A stretch of DNA of 34,131 nt from a virus, in IMG/VR virus record IMGVR_UViG_3300046313_000351, positions 1 through 34,131 of that record; one strand, written 5' to 3'. Positions within the stretch are counted from its first letter, which is position 1. Every line of letters begins with the position of its first letter. Under the pieces are notes generated by a model. That model worked only from the letters and a program-made list of their open reading frames with translations. It had not been told where the DNA came from and searched no databases. Of this stretch, positions 19,417 to 27,279 are shown in pieces. The translations under genes and the position numbers were made by a program.

Positions 19417-19529
19417 TGGTCAGGGTCGGATTTGAACCGACAAGGAGATGCCTGCCCAGAAGACGCCTGTGATTCTGGTTTATTATGCAGGTTTATGGTG
19501 CGCCGATGCCATTCTCACTCTGCCTGACC
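19417..19529 (-). ncRNA. 113-nt tRNA-like RNA of unknown class
   Basis: A perfect acceptor (GGTCAGG/CCTGACC, then A-TCA) and a perfect T arm (GTCGG-TTCAAAT-CCGAC) enclose an abnormal centre. This has a D-like hairpin ATGG/CCAT with GG in the loop, and an anticodon-like stem CCTGC/GCAGG whose loop holds a second hairpin CCAGAA/TTCTGG. No normal 7-base anticodon loop is present, and the length exceeds class II tRNAs. It is followed by T7. T4 also makes non-tRNA stable RNAs in its tRNA cluster. Confidence 0.6.
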
Positions 19530-19545
19530 ATTTGAGTTTTTGGTT

Positions 19546-19551
19546 ATTGTA
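19546..19551 (-). promoter_or_regulatory. Extended -10 promoter before the tRNA-like RNA and tmk
   Basis: CCTGATACAATAAC 17 bases before the RNA 5' end; the TGA stop of 19552-20406 provides the TG. The -35 is weak (GTTTAA). Confidence 0.6.
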
Positions 19552-20406
19552 TCAGGTTTCCATGCTATTTAAACGATGTGCTGTCCAAATTTTCACTCTG
19601 GCATCACCAACATGATACTCCGAGGGTTGATTTGGAAACATCTTCAGGGTCATGTTTCTGGGTAGCAGAACCTCATTGTCCGGAAATGTGTTGTTCCCAA
19701 GGTAGAGTCCATGCGATCCCGGAGAATGGATGACATGCAGCATGTGCCTGACGTTACCAACGGGAGAAAAATTTGCATACTTGAGGGCAATATTTCGATT
19801 GACAGAACCGGAAGTATAGGCTGGCAGATGCAATAGATTCCCATCATTGCCAAGTTTCTCTGCTGGATCAAATCCAATGCCATGGAAGGAATGGAACTGA
19901 CCGACAAACTTGTTTTTCTTCAGAATGGAATCAATCTTGGTCAGGTCAACTGTATCGGTTCTATTGCCATCGGCAGACGTTCTCTTAAATTCCGTTGGAG
20001 GAAACCCTTTACCGTGGGAATTCAGAAGGAACGTGGTCAGGTCGGCGGAACCGGAGTCGTGTCCATAATCCATGCCACCATGAATCAGTTTGTTGACATG
20101 CTGATGGTCATCGTCAGATAGGTTGTTGGAATGACTCAGTTGCAGATGGTGGTCATGTTGTCTCTGCATCCACTCCGTATGAATTGCCTGCATCTGAAAA
20201 TAGTCAAGTCCCGGAGAGATAATCTTTGCCGATGGAACTGGATAGTTGGTGTCCGTTTTCCGAATCCAACTATCCAGTTCAGCAGATTCGGTCAGATTTG
20301 ATACCGAATCATGGAAGATGCTGACGACCGGGACGTTCCCCAATTGAAGCCAACTCCCCCTTTTCCTGACCATACTCAGGTAGGCTTCGGAAATGGTATC
20401 AACCAC
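19552..20406 (-). CDS. ADP-ribosyltransferase-like protein 2, 284 aa
   Basis: The C-terminal region has the ART pattern: FHSFHGIGF (171-179) in the Arg-motif position (His instead of Arg), PAYTSGSVNRNIALKYA (195-211) as the STS strand, and FPDNEVLLPR (241-250), the typical E-V-L-L-P-R ending with D-x-E for E-x-E. GTG start 20406, overlapping the GroES-like stop. N-terminal DTISEAYLSM resembles the other ART-like protein. A host-modifying enzyme like T4 Alt/Mod is likely; loss of Arg may mean altered chemistry or inactivity. Confidence 0.72.
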   Translation of the reverse strand: MVDTISEAYLSMVRKRGSWLQLGNVPVVSIFHDSVSNLTESAELDSWIRKTDTNYPVPSAKIISPGLDYFQMQAIHTEWMQRQHDHHLQLSHSNNLSDDDHQHVNKLIHGGMDYGHDSGSADLTTFLLNSHGKGFPPTEFKRTSADGNRTDTVDLTKIDSILKKNKFVGQFHSFHGIGFDPAEKLGNDGNLLHLPAYTSGSVNRNIALKYANFSPVGNVRHMLHVIHSPGSHGLYLGNNTFPDNEVLLPRNMTLKMFPNQPSEYHVGDARVKIWTAHRLNSMET

Positions 20407-20674
20407 CAGTCACTACACATGCAATATGGTCGGCAGAGACCATCACATACTGGGAGGCGTCAACATGTACAATACTACCTTTTGACCAATCCAGATAGAC
20501 TTCATCACCAACTGAGATGCCATCAACTTCTGGACCGACTGCACGGACGATGCCACTGGTTGTCAGGAAGCTCTTGGCCTTCTCCAAGATGATACCTGCT
20601 TCGCTGGTTGCAGCCTTGCGGTTCTCGGATACCATGACCATGTTCTTCAGGGGAGTTACTTTAGCAGATGTCAT
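20399..20674 (-). CDS. GroES-like co-chaperonin (gp31/CocO analogue), 91 aa
   Basis: GIVRAVGPEVDGISVGDEVY and a later QYVMVSADHIACVV match the Cpn10 barrel, with a short mobile loop region (KAKSFLTTSG). T4 gp31 and RB49 CocO are phage co-chaperonins that adapt host GroEL for folding the major capsid protein. It is close in length to bacterial GroES (97 aa). Five bases separate it from the Nudix gene. Confidence 0.8.
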   Translation of the reverse strand: MTSAKVTPLKNMVMVSENRKAATSEAGIILEKAKSFLTTSGIVRAVGPEVDGISVGDEVYLDWSKGSIVHVDASQYVMVSADHIACVVTGG

Positions 20675-20678
20675 TGTT

Positions 20679-21125
20679 TTACTTCTCTTTCGGTTTAAAT
20701 TTGGTTCGGAAAATTCGGGTCAGTAGACTTGACATGGACTTGCTGCAATGGGCATCCAGTTCGGATATGGAAATCCATACAAAACCATCCATCTCAGGAA
20801 TTACTTTACCTGTCCATGAGTCCTCAAAGGATGACAGGCACTTGAGGTCTTTCATGTCAATTGATTTCTTCTGGACGGTCTCCAAGAAAAGATGCAAGTT
20901 CTTTTCTCGGTTGTAGTAGTATTCACCCAGTTCAACGTAGCATGATGGTGTGTATGAAAATTCTTCCATACATTCCCTGAGCATTGCTGCCTCTGGGGTG
21001 GCATCTGTTGGGTCAATCCGACCCTTGGGGAGATCATAGAATGTCTGTCCCGTGGCGTGACCCATCAGGACTTCATCCTGTTCGTTCAGAATGATTAGAC
21101 CAGCAGAGACTTGTTTTTCTTTCAT
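20679..21125 (-). CDS. Nudix hydrolase, 148 aa
   Basis: ATG 21125 (MKEKQVSAGLIILN) overlaps the previous stop (ATGA). The Nudix box region is DLPKGRIDPTDATPEAAMLR followed by ECMEEF: REcMEE is intact, but the first Glu of GX5E is replaced or shifted. Nudix enzymes hydrolyse nucleoside diphosphates linked to another moiety; the PKG pattern is common in dinucleoside-polyphosphate and mRNA-decapping types. T4 has NudE. Substrate here unknown. Confidence 0.82.
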   Translation of the reverse strand: MKEKQVSAGLIILNEQDEVLMGHATGQTFYDLPKGRIDPTDATPEAAMLRECMEEFSYTPSCYVELGEYYYNREKNLHLFLETVQKKSIDMKDLKCLSSFEDSWTGKVIPEMDGFVWISISELDAHCSKSMSSLLTRIFRTKFKPKEK

Positions 21126-21376
21126 GCGGCAACCCAACGAGTCTTCAGGTATTCCTTGCTGGCCCAAAATTGCAGGTTATCTCCACCATTCAGGACAGGA
21201 AAATAGTTAGAGTTGCTGAACATGAAGCCATGCTTGTCATATGCGTCATTGGCAAGCTGACGAGAAAAATCACGGACTTGGTTGAAGGATGCCAAGCAGG
21301 TGAACTCATAACCCTGATGATCAAACTCATCCATGATCATCTTCACCAGCTTTGCTTTGAGTTGAGTTTTGTTCAT
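21122..21376 (-). CDS. Hypothetical protein, 84 aa
   Basis: MNKTQLKAKLVKMIMDEFDH, then FNQVRDFSRQLANDAYDKHG and WASKEYLKTRWVAA; helical and basic, no known domain. The start codon is eight bases from the -10, so the mRNA may be leaderless. First gene of the Nudix/GroES-like/ART transcript. Confidence 0.68.
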   Translation of the reverse strand: MNKTQLKAKLVKMIMDEFDHQGYEFTCLASFNQVRDFSRQLANDAYDKHGFMFSNSNYFPVLNGGDNLQFWASKEYLKTRWVAA

Positions 21377-21383
21377 GGGTGAT

Positions 21384-21413
21384 ATTGTATCACAGATTCT
21401 TTAAAGTTGCCAA
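21384..21413 (-). promoter_or_regulatory. Promoter inside the end of gene 52
   Basis: TTGGCA (21408-21413), 18-bp spacer, TGTGATACAAT (21384-21389). The gene 52 stop TGA is the TG of the extended -10; ATG 21376 is almost at the predicted start site. Confidence 0.75.
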
Positions 21414-22700
21414 GTCATCCAAGTAAAGTTTTTTCAGGGGAGTCTCTGTCAGCTTCTGGAAGTCAGATTCCATCTGGGAAATCTTCTGATCCAGTTCGGT
21501 AATGGCATCCAATGTCAGGCGAGACAAGCGCATTCCCATCAGTCCATCCACGTCATCAAACTTCTGGTCAATCAGGGACTGACGAATCTGACTCGTTGGG
21601 GTCTGGTGCCATGATGCTCCATTCTGTCGGTAGTATTCAATAAACCGCTTCTGCTCTTTCATCTGATGAATCTGGTTTGTCATATCCTGAAGCATATATT
21701 CCTTACGGAAGTGATACATGGACAGGCGATACTCCACAAACCATTTCAACAGTTCATTGGCGTCAGTAAACTTGCGAATCTTATGGTTCTGATCCCAGAC
21801 GGTGAAGTTCTGAGTGTCCCGATAGATCAGCTTGAAAATCTTATGCAATTCTGGAATAGGTTTGGATGAAACCTCACGGGGAACCTTGACCAAGAATTCA
21901 GTGGTTGACTCATTGGAATTGTCGGTATAACTGCGAATAGTTCCGGCGTCTTCCAAGGCATTCAGCACGTCCCGATACTTGATGGTGTATTGACCGATTG
22001 GAAGCTGTGTAATCTTGATCAGGGTGGAATTCACCACCTCCAAGCAGCCAGTAACGACTACTTGGTTTCCATTCATCGAAACATCCCCCGTAAAGCCATT
22101 AAAACAGGGCACCAAGGGCTTCAAATCTTTTCCATGTAGGGTAGCCTTAACCGCATCTATAACGTCTCCTACAGCGTGATTTAAGACCTTTGAGGCAAAT
22201 CCCGTTCCCATACCGTCAGATCCATTAATCAGGATCATCGGCAGCAGAGGCAGATAGTTCTTTGGCTCAACCATGGTTCCATCATCGGATAGCCATTCCA
22301 AGATAGGAGCATCATCTGCCATAAACAGATTCTTGACAAATGGCTTCATCTTGACAAAGATGTATCGTTCGGCGGCAGATTCCGGAGACAGTCTGGAACC
22401 AAATTGACCAATGCCTTCCAGCAATGGCAGATTGTTGGTTCCTGCATAGTTCTTTGCCATATTCACAATGACGCCAGAAAGACTGCCATGATGATAGCAA
22501 GACAATGCCATCAGGGAGGCCGATGCAATGGATACCTTCACCTCAGATGTTGGGTGTTCTTTCTGCATGCCAAACATGACCTTGCGCTGAGATGGAGTCA
22601 TACCATCAATCCCAGATGGAATCTGGCGCTGACATGCATAGATGGAGAAGTCTCGGACTTCTTGACTCAGGAAGTCGGATAGGTTTCGATTTTTTGACAT
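21390..22700 (-). CDS. 52: DNA topoisomerase II medium subunit (gp52), 436 aa
   Basis: GyrA/ParC-like cleavage subunit. IPSGIDGMTPSQRKVMFGM at the winged-helix region and the catalytic Tyr in AAERYIFVKM (R112-Y113) match type IIA enzymes; T4 gp52 is 441 aa. GSDGMGTGFASKV follows as in the family. With the gp39-like subunit it forms the phage ATP-dependent topoisomerase used in replication start and chromosome unlinking. It starts at the dam stop (TGATG). Confidence 0.93.
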   Translation of the reverse strand: MSKNRNLSDFLSQEVRDFSIYACQRQIPSGIDGMTPSQRKVMFGMQKEHPTSEVKVSIASASLMALSCYHHGSLSGVIVNMAKNYAGTNNLPLLEGIGQFGSRLSPESAAERYIFVKMKPFVKNLFMADDAPILEWLSDDGTMVEPKNYLPLLPMILINGSDGMGTGFASKVLNHAVGDVIDAVKATLHGKDLKPLVPCFNGFTGDVSMNGNQVVVTGCLEVVNSTLIKITQLPIGQYTIKYRDVLNALEDAGTIRSYTDNSNESTTEFLVKVPREVSSKPIPELHKIFKLIYRDTQNFTVWDQNHKIRKFTDANELLKWFVEYRLSMYHFRKEYMLQDMTNQIHQMKEQKRFIEYYRQNGASWHQTPTSQIRQSLIDQKFDDVDGLMGMRLSRLTLDAITELDQKISQMESDFQKLTETPLKKLYLDDLATLKNL

Positions 22701-23488
22701 CAGCAGTTTGTTAGATAGTATTCGTTGTTGGTTTTTGAGACTTTGGTAACCTTCTCGTAAACATCACCAAAGAAGTGAGTCTTTACTTTAGGATTATTGG
22801 AAAGCGCCTCAAACAGAAGGTTTGGTTTGCCATTAGATACTCCAGATAAACCAAACCGGACATTGGTATGCAGCAAGTTTTCTATATATGTCAGTAGTGT
22901 CTGATCGTCTCGGATAGTCCATGTGGCGTTATATCCGGCTTCGGTGTTGCTGTATGGCGGGTCAATATAAACAAAGGAATTGTCTGGAATCTGAACATCA
23001 AGATATGATCCGGAACAAAATTCAACATGATCGTGTTGATAGTTTGCTTGGTAGATGTTCAAGATTTCAGCCTTGGCTTTATTGAATCCTCGCTTGCCCC
23101 ATGTCTGATTAAACTGACCGGATTTGTTGAATCGCATAAATCCGCTGTTACATGACCAGATTAGAGCCAGCAGTTTCTCGGGGGTTGGCTTTCTGTTGTA
23201 GCTGTCCCTCAAGGCAATATAGTTCTCTTGGCTATCAATCGTAGCAATTGACATGATTGATGCCTTCCTGATGAATTCAGAATCCATCAGTCGTTGATGA
23301 ATCTGGATTAGGATGTCCAAGCTGTCATTGGCAATGACCTTTGGATACATTCCAGACACGTTCATATAGACACTGCCTCCACCCGCAAACAAGTCAACAA
23401 ATACGTCAACATCTTTGGGGAATAATGGAAGCAGTCTGTCCAAGAGAACAAACTTACTCCCTGTGTAATTGATGGGACTCTTAAACAT
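22700..23488 (-). CDS. dam: DNA adenine methyltransferase (Dam, GATC type), 262 aa
   Basis: NYTGSK (7-12) at the SAM site, DLFAGGGSVYMN (32-43) as motif I, and catalytic DPPY (176-179) in order, as in T4 Dam (259 aa) and host Dam. It should methylate N6 of adenine, probably in GATC. It lies between the two topoisomerase genes with gaps of 0-7 bases, so is coexpressed with them; this order is not that of T4. Confidence 0.92.
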   Translation of the reverse strand: MFKSPINYTGSKFVLLDRLLPLFPKDVDVFVDLFAGGGSVYMNVSGMYPKVIANDSLDILIQIHQRLMDSEFIRKASIMSIATIDSQENYIALRDSYNRKPTPEKLLALIWSCNSGFMRFNKSGQFNQTWGKRGFNKAKAEILNIYQANYQHDHVEFCSGSYLDVQIPDNSFVYIDPPYSNTEAGYNATWTIRDDQTLLTYIENLLHTNVRFGLSGVSNGKPNLLFEALSNNPKVKTHFFGDVYEKVTKVSKTNNEYYLTNC

Positions 23489-23495
23489 TTCTTCT

Positions 23496-25355
23496 TTACT
23501 GTAGGTTCAACCATTGCTTGCGACGATCAGAAGCACCAGACTCTTTGGTGTAGATCATATCCAGCATTTCCAAGTCATCCTTGGATGATACAACAAATTT
23601 CTCCAGTCGGCCTTCAATTTCAGAAAAATACTTGCGGAAGTCTTCTGCAGTGGATGAACCCAAGCCTTTCAGATATCGGGTCTTGTATGTGCGTTTTTCC
23701 TTGGCTGCCCATACATCAAAATCAGACATTGAATCAAAGAACAGTTCAGTCTTACCAACAATCACCTTCATGATTGGGGTTCGGAACCGATAGACCATTC
23801 CCATATCAAACAACTCAGGCCAGAACTTGCGAATCATGGCACAGAGCAACCCACTGATGGCAAACCCATCCATATCAGCATCAGTCACCCAGACCAACTT
23901 ACCAAATCGGAGGTCTTCTGGTCGAGTCACCTTGGTGCCAATCTTCAGTCCTGTGATTTTCAACAGATCGCTGAACTCGGCATTTGCCAACATTTCTTTG
24001 GTCGTTGCTCCCATCACATTCAGCGGCTTTCCTCTGAGTGGATATGAACCAATCAGAGGAGTTCTGGCAGAAAGTACGGAAGAATTAGCCGAAATTCCCT
24101 CACACAGCATCAACATACAATCCATCCGACGAGTCTGTTCCGATGCGTCGGTGAAATTTGGAATCTTACGAAGATTGGTCTTATCAAGTTCCTTGTTTTT
24201 CTTTGCCAGTTCAGCGGCTTCCAAAGCCTCTTTCTTCCTGAGTTGAGCGGCAATGATTGGATCGATGATCTCTGGTGTGTCAAGAATTTTCTTGGCAACC
24301 TTCTCAAATTCAATACCATCAAAGATTGATGACACTTCCCCCACCGGATTTGTGATCCGTCCTTTGGTCTGAGCATCAAATTTTGGATTCTTCAGTCCAG
24401 AAACCCATGATGCAAAAAGAATATGTTGACGAATCTGGTTTGGCAATACTTCCAGTTTATGTTTTTTCTTGATTGCTACTCGCAGAGTGTCGATAACTTT
24501 TCCCATTGCATAATCAACATGAGTGCCACCATTCTTAGTATTGATTCCGTTTACATATGACAACCAACGGAATTCTTCTTGGTCTCCAGATGGAGCAAAC
24601 ACCAACTTGACATTTTCTGACTCAACACCAACAGCATCTTCATGAAACAATTTGGCAATCTCTTTGATGCTCTTGGCCTTGACCAATTCCTTGTTAAATC
24701 GGAATTGGATTCCTGTATAGAGAATAGCTAAGTTTCTCAGAGTATCCTCAATCACGTCAATATGATCCTGACTAAATTCAGTCAGACCAAAGTGCGGAAG
24801 GTCGGGCATAAATGTGACCGTAGTGCCTTGTTTTGTAGATTTGACGATTGAATGTTCTACCGAAGCAAGACCGTTAATGGCAGTTACTGTGCATCGATTA
24901 ATTCCATCATCCGTGACACCAACAAATGCGGTTGACAATACAGCAACAATGGCAGATCCCATGCCATGGGAACCAGCAGTAACTCTCCCCTTGTCGTCAT
25001 CAAAGTTTGACCCGGCTCTCAAAGAAGTCCATGCCAATACTGGCTGATACACATCTCCAATTTTCTTTACTGGGATGCCTCGCCCATTATCAGATACAGT
25101 GATTGATGTCCCCTCAATATCACTGATGATAGATACGACAATCTGATTGGCATGTTTACCTTCAGTCCGAATCCACTCATCAATTGAGTTCTGGATGATT
25201 TCCTCCACGCACTTAATCAGCGCTGGGACAATCCGTTTGGTCTGATATTGGTAATTGATGATGCCAGAATGATCTTCTTCAACCACGGAACCCGCATACA
25301 TGCCAGTCCTGAGTCTAATATGATCTGCGTCGCTTAAAACTTTAAATTCACTCAT
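23496..25355 (-). CDS. 39: DNA topoisomerase II large (ATPase) subunit, 619 aa, unsplit
   Basis: GHKL ATPase: EEIIQNSIDEW, SDNGRGIP and AGSHGMGSAI. TOPRIM: LCEGISANSS and DADMDG (about 492-497). In T4 this polypeptide is divided into gp39 and gp60; here it is one continuous ORF, the ancestral form seen in many T4-type phages. The start overlaps the preceding small gene (ATGA). Confidence 0.94.
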   Translation of the reverse strand: MSEFKVLSDADHIRLRTGMYAGSVVEEDHSGIINYQYQTKRIVPALIKCVEEIIQNSIDEWIRTEGKHANQIVVSIISDIEGTSITVSDNGRGIPVKKIGDVYQPVLAWTSLRAGSNFDDDKGRVTAGSHGMGSAIVAVLSTAFVGVTDDGINRCTVTAINGLASVEHSIVKSTKQGTTVTFMPDLPHFGLTEFSQDHIDVIEDTLRNLAILYTGIQFRFNKELVKAKSIKEIAKLFHEDAVGVESENVKLVFAPSGDQEEFRWLSYVNGINTKNGGTHVDYAMGKVIDTLRVAIKKKHKLEVLPNQIRQHILFASWVSGLKNPKFDAQTKGRITNPVGEVSSIFDGIEFEKVAKKILDTPEIIDPIIAAQLRKKEALEAAELAKKNKELDKTNLRKIPNFTDASEQTRRMDCMLMLCEGISANSSVLSARTPLIGSYPLRGKPLNVMGATTKEMLANAEFSDLLKITGLKIGTKVTRPEDLRFGKLVWVTDADMDGFAISGLLCAMIRKFWPELFDMGMVYRFRTPIMKVIVGKTELFFDSMSDFDVWAAKEKRTYKTRYLKGLGSSTAEDFRKYFSEIEGRLEKFVVSSKDDLEMLDMIYTKESGASDRRKQWLNLQ

Positions 25356-25555
25356 GTTTGTTTGTAGGTAATGCTGGAATCAAACCAGATAGAATGTCCG
25401 AAAGCAACAGGAACCATTGCCAAGGTTCCGCTGAGTTCACCATGATGATATTGGTTCGGAACCATAAACCGAACCGGAGTTTCCCCCGGCTGGGATGTGA
25501 TTGTAACCGGAATGCTCTCCCTTCCGGGAGATGTCAGGTAGGCCTGTTGGGTCAT
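25352..25555 (-). CDS. Hypothetical protein, 67 aa
   Basis: ATG 25555 (MTQQAYLTSPGRESIPVTIT) sits on the ThyX stop (ATGA) and the gene ends on the topoisomerase start (ATGA). Beta-rich (PVRFMVPNQYHHGELSGTLA), no motif recognised. The two overlaps make it a real member of the operon. Confidence 0.68.
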   Translation of the reverse strand: MTQQAYLTSPGRESIPVTITSQPGETPVRFMVPNQYHHGELSGTLAMVPVAFGHSIWFDSSITYKQT

Positions 25556-26532
25556 TGGTTCAGGAATTCTTCCATGGTCATTGCACAGACATTGTTCGGG
25601 ATTGTCTGACGATACTGAATCCACTGCGTCAGGTTACCGGAACAGAACTTACCATCGGCGCGGACGTGGGTAACACCTTCATCCCAGAATAATGGCGAAG
25701 TTGGGTCATTATACCCAATATCAATTGGCGTCGCCTGATGTTCTGTTGGGCTCATATGCAGCTTGGAACCAGAGAACAACTTGGCAAAAATGTCAATTGC
25801 CTTGTCGTAACTGTCGTCCAGCTTGCGATAGGACGCCTGAGCACAACAGGATGCGGAGATTTTCAGGGCATCTTCAATGGACAAAGAGTTTCCATTGGCA
25901 TCCTGATAGTCAATCGCGGTTGTATTCACAACAGTCTTGACATATGGTAGGTGCCACTCGCCGGGGTTCAAATCAATTGGTTTGGATTCCTTGATCGCAG
26001 AGATCATCAGTTTAGCCAATACCTGAAACTCTGGTTGTGCATCCTTGTCATCTCGGAGCCAGAGCAGGTTGTTCATGCCAGTCCATGTTGAAGACACAAC
26101 TGCCTTGGTAAACGCATAGGGTTCCAAGATGCGAGATGCCCACTGCTTATGTGGCTCGTATGCGGCTAACCGATCAGCAACGTCCAGTGTGCTGTTCATT
26201 GCCTCCAAGTAGAGCATCTTGACTGCAGCAAGGTCATCGCCCGCGAATTCTTCTTTGGATGTCATTCCGGCTTGGTTTTTCCCCCAGTGAACGGGGAAGA
26301 ACGGATTTTCACGTACCAACTGGATTGACTTCTTCATTGGAACAGCGCGGGAGGACTGGAGATTCTTTGCAGTTGCTCGGTGGGTGTTCAACTCTGGAAG
26401 CATGAATCGAGGAAGGATGAGTTCAAATGTGAACATATCCTCGTCGGTCATTGCATGCTTGGAATGAAGAATCAGATTTGCGCTGATTGAACTTGGGTGA
26501 GTTTTTAAAACTGGGGTATAAATTTCAGACAT
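25552..26532 (-). CDS. ThyX-like flavin-dependent thymidylate synthase family protein, 326 aa
   Basis: ELNTHRATAKNLQSSRAVP (47-65) corresponds to the ThyX signature RHRxxSxNxxSxR, with Thr for the first Arg and Ala for the first Ser. A downstream SASCCAQASYRKLDDS region also fits the family. ThyX makes dTMP from dUMP with FAD and NADPH; the dUMP would come from the dCMP deaminase, and Tmk takes dTMP further. The altered motif leaves open a related reaction such as dUMP hydroxymethylation for base modification. Long for ThyX (usually 220-270 aa). Confidence 0.75.
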   Translation of the reverse strand: MSEIYTPVLKTHPSSISANLILHSKHAMTDEDMFTFELILPRFMLPELNTHRATAKNLQSSRAVPMKKSIQLVRENPFFPVHWGKNQAGMTSKEEFAGDDLAAVKMLYLEAMNSTLDVADRLAAYEPHKQWASRILEPYAFTKAVVSSTWTGMNNLLWLRDDKDAQPEFQVLAKLMISAIKESKPIDLNPGEWHLPYVKTVVNTTAIDYQDANGNSLSIEDALKISASCCAQASYRKLDDSYDKAIDIFAKLFSGSKLHMSPTEHQATPIDIGYNDPTSPLFWDEGVTHVRADGKFCSGNLTQWIQYRQTIPNNVCAMTMEEFLNQ

Positions 26533-26535
26533 AAT

Positions 26536-26739
26536 TTAATCGGCGGTTGGTTGTTGAATTTCAGTCAGTTGCTGATCGATGGTCAAGTTTCCATTGACTT
26601 GGATTATCTCATCCACGACATCCAAGTAAAGCGTTGATACCCCCGGATATCGTTGACTCAGACCATGCTTGGCTACTGTGGTGTTTTCGGCGGCAACGGC
26701 AACTTTACGGTCACCAACCTTGTAGATGAAAACTTTCAT
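26536..26739 (-). CDS. Hypothetical protein, 67 aa
   Basis: MKVFIYKVGDRKVAVAAENT, then HGLSQRYPGVSTLYLDVVDE and a Gln-rich C-terminus (IDQQLTEIQQPTAD). The ATG at 26739 is supported by promoter position and GGAAAGG upstream; the longer reading of this frame lies across the neighbouring gene and is rejected. Four bases before thyX. Confidence 0.65.
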   Translation of the reverse strand: MKVFIYKVGDRKVAVAAENTTVAKHGLSQRYPGVSTLYLDVVDEIIQVNGNLTIDQQLTEIQQPTAD

Positions 26740-26779
26740 ATGATGGAAGAACCTTTCCTTTTGGTTTACGGTTCTTCGT

Positions 26780-26808
26780 ATTGTATCAGATTTTAAACGT
26801 CTTGGGAA
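26780..26808 (-). promoter_or_regulatory. Promoter upstream of the ThyX/topoisomerase operon
   Basis: TTCCCA (26803-26808), 17-bp spacer, TCTGATACAAT (26780-26785). The TGA stop of the GIY-YIG-like gene is the TG of the -10. Confidence 0.65.
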
Positions 26809-27232
26809 GATGATCTGATCGGACTCTGACCGATACCCATGTGTTGTAAAACTCAGGCAAGGCAACCGCATGTCTGACGAAAATTTCATAGGTCTCCCAA
26901 TATGACATTTCCCCCAGCGTGGTGCAGTATCTGAGTATCTGACGGTCAAAATTCTCTGATCCATGTTCCTCTACATGCTTTTGGAGTTCGGTGTTTGACC
27001 CATGATATTCTCGCCAGTCAGACTCCACATCGGTCTTGATTTTCTTTCGTTTCTTGGTTCCGTTTTTCAGGGTAACCATCTTGTATGTCGTCTTTGTGAC
27101 ATAAAACTTCTTGCGACCAACATACATACGTCCGGTCTGTTTGTTAGTGATCAGATAGATGAACCCCAGTATGCCTTCTGGCGGTTGGTTAACATCTTCC
27201 CCATTGTATTTCCATGTGGTTGTAATTTCCAT
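26786..27232 (-). CDS. GIY-YIG-like endonuclease domain protein, 148 aa
   Basis: GFIYLITN (23-30) and MYVGRKKF (36-43) correspond to GIY and YIG with a Lys/Arg-rich insert, followed by WREYHGSN and ENFDRQILRY, and a Glu in SYWETYEIF in the expected catalytic region. Such proteins are common in T4-type phages as free-standing nucleases. It starts divergently from gene 13 with about 47 bases between. Confidence 0.72.
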   Translation of the reverse strand: MEITTTWKYNGEDVNQPPEGILGFIYLITNKQTGRMYVGRKKFYVTKTTYKMVTLKNGTKKRKKIKTDVESDWREYHGSNTELQKHVEEHGSENFDRQILRYCTTLGEMSYWETYEIFVRHAVALPEFYNTWVSVRVRSDHLPKTFKI

Positions 27233-27248
27233 TCGCTACTTACTTTGG

Positions 27249-27255
27249 CTAAGTA
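27249..27255 (+). promoter_or_regulatory. Possible late-promoter-like element (CTAAGTA) before gene 13
   Basis: Similar in place and form to CTAAATA and TTAAATA before the other two plus-strand genes. Tentative. Confidence 0.2.
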
Positions 27256-27279
27256 GCTACGAAAAGAGGATCAATACAA

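Noticed and set aside
26740-26964. N-terminal extension of the 67-aa gene at 26536-26739
   Set aside because: It overlaps the GIY-YIG-like gene and its promoter; the ATG at 26739 follows the promoter.
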